Below are positions 62,612 to 64,000 of a stretch of 64,000 nucleotides of DNA, in pieces. Position numbers and translations under genes: made by a program. Origin of the DNA: Microbacterium sp. CBA3102. GTDB lineage: Bacteria; Actinomycetota; Actinomycetes; Actinomycetales; Microbacteriaceae. The stretch is taken from positions 124,001 to 188,000 of the forward strand of contig NZ_CP042412.1 in NCBI RefSeq assembly GCF_007954505.1, in the 5' to 3' direction. Position 1 is the stretch's first letter. Each line of letters opens with the position of its first letter. The notes under the pieces were generated by a model that was given only the letters and a program-made list of their open reading frames with translations, did not search any database and had not been told where the DNA came from.

Positions 62612-63331
62612 TCACTCCGGCTTGCGTGCTCTGTGCAGGGCGACGATGCCGAACGTGAGATTGCGGTACGCGACGTCCGTCCACCCCGCCTCACGGATCC
62701 AGGCCGACAGCTTCTTCTGGTCGGGCCACTCCCGGATCGACTCGTTGAGGTAGTCGTACGCGTCGCCGTTCGTGCCGGCCACGCGTGCGACGCGCGGCAG
62801 GACCTGATCGTTGTAGAGCCGGTAGGCACCACGGAACAGCTTGCCCGGAGGGGTGGAGAACTCGTTGATCACGAGCCTTCCTCCCGGCTTGGTCACCCGG
62901 AACAGCTCCTGGAGGGCCTTCTTCGGGTCGTTCACGTTGCGCAGCGCATACGACATGGTGACGGCGTCGAACTCGGCATCCGCGAACGGCAGTGCCGTGG
63001 CGTCCGCCTGCACGAACGAGAGGTTGCGCATCGCCCCGTGGCGGCGCTGGCCCTCGGCGAGCATCCCCGGCGAGAAGTCGGCCGCGACCACGTCGGCGCC
63101 ACTGCGGGCGAGAGAGGCCGACGAAGACGCGGTGCCCGCTCCGAGGTCGAGGATCCGCTCCCCCGGCTTCGGCGCGACCGCGCGGGTCGTCGCCGCCCGC
63201 CACAGGATGTCGTTGCCGAAGGTCATGGCCGTGTTGGTGCGGTCGTACCCTGCGGCGACCTGGTCGAACATGCCGCTGACGCGGGCGGGGTCCTTGCCGA
63301 GATCGGCGCGGTTGGCTTCGTTCGGGGTCAC
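62612..63331 (-). CDS. menG: Demethylmenaquinone methyltransferase
   Basis: This 239-residue SAM-dependent enzyme of the UbiE/MenG family carries out the last menaquinone step. The SAM motif ILDLGAGTASSSASL, the family signature YDRTNTAMTFGNDILWR and the post-motif NVNDPKKALQELFRVTKPGG are all present. The start is GTG at 63329-63331, overlapping the DUF402 stop as GTGA. It sits beside polyprenyl synthase and a probable isochorismate synthase gene. Confidence 0.94.
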   Translation of the reverse strand: MTPNEANRADLGKDPARVSGMFDQVAAGYDRTNTAMTFGNDILWRAATTRAVAPKPGERILDLGAGTASSSASLARSGADVVAADFSPGMLAEGQRRHGAMRNLSFVQADATALPFADAEFDAVTMSYALRNVNDPKKALQELFRVTKPGGRLVINEFSTPPGKLFRGAYRLYNDQVLPRVARVAGTNGDAYDYLNESIREWPDQKKLSAWIREAGWTDVAYRNLTFGIVALHRARKPE

Positions 63332-63891
63332 GGCTTCAGTCTAGGCGCGAGACCCAGGGCTTCGAGGCGGTCGAGCCAGGGATCGGCGGTGGCATCGTCG
63401 AACGGGGCGGTCTGCGCACGCACCCGCTCCTCGAGGTCGAGGGCGAGCGCCTCGAGATGCGTCATCACGTCGGCGGGATAGCCGTACTGAGCGCTGTGCT
63501 CGGCCCACTCGTCGCGGTCGTCGACCCAGGTCCCCCGCGCACCCGCCACCCGCACGACGTCGAGGTCCATGTCGATGCCTGTCGCGAGCAGCGGGTCGTC
63601 GGACCAGCGGATGTCCCACCCCAGGTCGATGTAGATGCGCATCCCGCGGCGGTGACGGCGGTTCACGGTCACCGCGTGGTCTCCACTGGCGGGGATGAGC
63701 GTCACGTTGGGGCCGCCCGCATGGAACGCGGCCCCGGGGCGCTCGCTGTGCCATCCCACGGGTTGCCCGAGCCAGTCCCCCCACTCGTCGGCCCCGAGGT
63801 AGACGCATTCGTGGCGCCAGTGCGGCGAGCCGTCCCACTTTCGCCACTGGAAGACCATCTCGGTGCCGGGTGCGGGGCGTGCATCACTCAT
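63328..63891 (-). CDS. DUF402-domain protein
   Basis: This 187-residue protein has a DUF402-type beta fold; the most characteristic stretch is NRRHRRGMRIYIDLGWDIRW followed by DMDLDVVRV and DRDEWAEH with clustered acidic residues that coordinate metal in related nucleotide phosphatases. The activity here is unknown. It is translationally coupled to menG by a 4-nt overlap, so it may be needed at similar levels. Confidence 0.85.
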   Translation of the reverse strand: MSDARPAPGTEMVFQWRKWDGSPHWRHECVYLGADEWGDWLGQPVGWHSERPGAAFHAGGPNVTLIPASGDHAVTVNRRHRRGMRIYIDLGWDIRWSDDPLLATGIDMDLDVVRVAGARGTWVDDRDEWAEHSAQYGYPADVMTHLEALALDLEERVRAQTAPFDDATADPWLDRLEALGLAPRLKP

Positions 63892-63935
63892 CCGCTCACC
63901 CTACGACGGCGCGGATCCCTGCCCCCTGAGCGGCA

Positions 63936-63941
63936 TAGGCT
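63936..63941 (+). promoter_or_regulatory. -10 box of a leaderless menF-like message
   Basis: TAGGCT fits TANNNT and ends six bases before the GTG at 63948, so transcription probably begins at the start codon. Confidence 0.45.
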
Positions 63942-63947
63942 GGAACC

Positions 63948-64000
63948 GTGCACACCACCCCCCTGGTCGTGGAGACCCGAGAGATCGACCCGGTCGAAGA
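63948..64000 (+). CDS. menF: Probable isochorismate synthase MenF, N-terminal fragment
   Basis: Only 17 complete codons are visible: a GTG start and HTTPLVVETREIDPVE. The LVVETREID stretch resembles the N-terminus of actinobacterial isochorismate synthases, and it is divergent from menG. The fragment is too short to be sure. It is truncated by the window edge. Confidence 0.5.
   Translation, partial: MHTTPLVVETREIDPVE

Overview
The window is high-GC actinobacterial DNA, most consistent with a Microbacteriaceae (Microbacterium-like) chromosome. The evidence is the GC bias, the many GTG starts, leaderless genes with a TANNNT box about 6 nt before the start, protein sequence style, and a ribosomal cluster lacking rpsD and rpsN at their usual places. 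No tRNA, rRNA, CRISPR array, insertion sequence or prophage was seen.

Layout. Positions 1-13.8 kb are metabolic and transport genes: a murB fragment; two MaoC-type hydratase half-domains; a histidine kinase/response regulator/SLC13-type permease/glycerate kinase operon headed by a small Pro/Ala/Asp protein; a TauE-like exporter; and a tctCBA tripartite carboxylate transporter. Divergent from tctCBA is an unusual CitA-like sensor whose PAS domain runs straight into a response-regulator-type DNA-binding domain, followed by an acyl-CoA ligase.

Positions 13.8-26.2 kb form one compact 12-gene minus-strand operon: an oligopeptide ABC importer (dppABCDF type), a prolidase-like amidohydrolase, a DUF885 peptidase-like protein, an NTF2-like protein, a DapA-family lyase and a three-subunit FAD/FAD/2Fe-2S dehydrogenase. 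It is preceded by a divergent XRE-cupin regulator and a repeated operator-like motif. It reads as uptake, hydrolysis and oxidation of peptides carrying an imino acid, possibly hydroxyproline, or an opine-like substrate.

Positions 27-49.3 kb are the translation core, all on the minus strand. In transcription order they are rpsL-rpsG-fusA-tuf, a small Rv0909-type putative antitoxin, an 835-bp hairpin-rich gap, the S10-spc block rpsJ to rplO, secY-adk-map, a DsbA-like protein, and infA-rpmJ-rpsM-rpsK-rpoA-rplQ.

Positions 49.3-64 kb hold small membrane and hypothetical proteins, a PadR/HAAS-domain pair with a likely operator, and a malEFG-type sugar importer with two LacI-type operators but no ATPase or LacI gene. 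They are followed by a YajQ protein, a GntR regulator, an alpha/beta hydrolase, an FprA-type ferredoxin reductase and a menaquinone section: polyprenyl synthase, menG, a DUF402 gene and the first codons of a probable menF.
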